From: Rodentolepis nana
Taxonomy: Eukaryota; Platyhelminthes; Cestoda; Cyclophyllidea; Hymenolepididae
Length of the DNA: 19,215 bases
Direction of reading: 5' to 3'
Assembly (NCBI GenBank): GCA_900617975.1
Contig: UZAE01000719.1
Coordinates: 1 to 19,215, forward strand
The position numbers and the translations under genes were made by a program. This document shows positions 19,205 to 19,215 of the stretch, one piece after another (position 1 is the first letter of the stretch; each line of letters starts with the position of its first letter). The notes below the pieces were generated by a model. The model had not been told where the DNA came from. It saw only the letters and a program-made list of their open reading frames with translations, and did not search any database.

Positions 19205-19215
19205 ATATCTAATAG
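19205..19215. repeat. Right target-site duplication of copy D
   Basis: ATATCTAATAG is an exact partner of 18889-18899 and ends at the window edge. Confidence 0.85.

Overview
Eukaryotic genomic DNA, AT-rich, with three spliced protein-coding genes separated by long AT-rich non-coding stretches and seeded with copies of one short retroposon. There are no bacterial features. Introns of 32-38 bp sit next to introns of 0.3-1.4 kb, candidate trans-splice acceptors lie just upstream of two start codons, and two same-strand genes are very close together. These traits best fit a parasitic flatworm (Platyhelminthes: fluke or tapeworm). That assignment is inference; I cannot name the species.

Layout. 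(1) 1-6452: no convincing exon. It holds a partial retroposon copy at 1-93, two microsatellites and one G-quadruplex-type run, and is probably a large intron of the next gene. (2) 6453-11081, minus strand: the N-terminal 674 codons of an NSD-family histone H3K36 methyltransferase. Four phase-0 exons encode one PWWP domain and four PHD-type zinc-binding modules; the second PWWP and the AWS/SET catalytic part were not found and should lie beyond the left edge or in exons I could not see. (3) 11214-11553, minus strand: a complete three-exon gene for SEM1/DSS1, the small acidic 26S proteasome lid / BRCA2 / TREX-2 protein. It ends only 132 bp before the NSD start codon, with AATAAA and a candidate splice acceptor in the gap, so the pair may be a flatworm-style bicistronic unit resolved by spliced-leader trans-splicing. 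(4) 11554-14436: non-coding, with retroposon copy C just upstream of the next gene. (5) 14437-18070, plus strand: an eight-exon gene for a 517-aa protein with an N-terminal RRM, long Arg/Ser-rich regions and a C-terminal domain matching the periphilin-1 C-terminus (the HUSH complex subunit). The first four introns are 32-38 bp. (6) 18071-19215: 3' flank and retroposon copy D.

The retroposon has three full-length copies of about 305-317 bp, all on the plus strand, each flanked by an 11-14 bp target-site duplication (exact in two, 12/14 in one), plus one partial copy. The shared 5' end, the A/T-rich tail and the duplications indicate a SINE-like element moved by target-primed reverse transcription.

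Functionally the genes concern chromatin and RNA: an H3K36-methylation reader/writer, a small intrinsically disordered proteasome/repair/mRNA-export factor, and an RNA-binding protein carrying a periphilin-type domain. Apart from the possible SEM1-NSD operon, nothing shows that they act together. The most novel item is the RRM-RS-periphilin domain combination, which also has a possible truncated isoform made by intronic polyadenylation.
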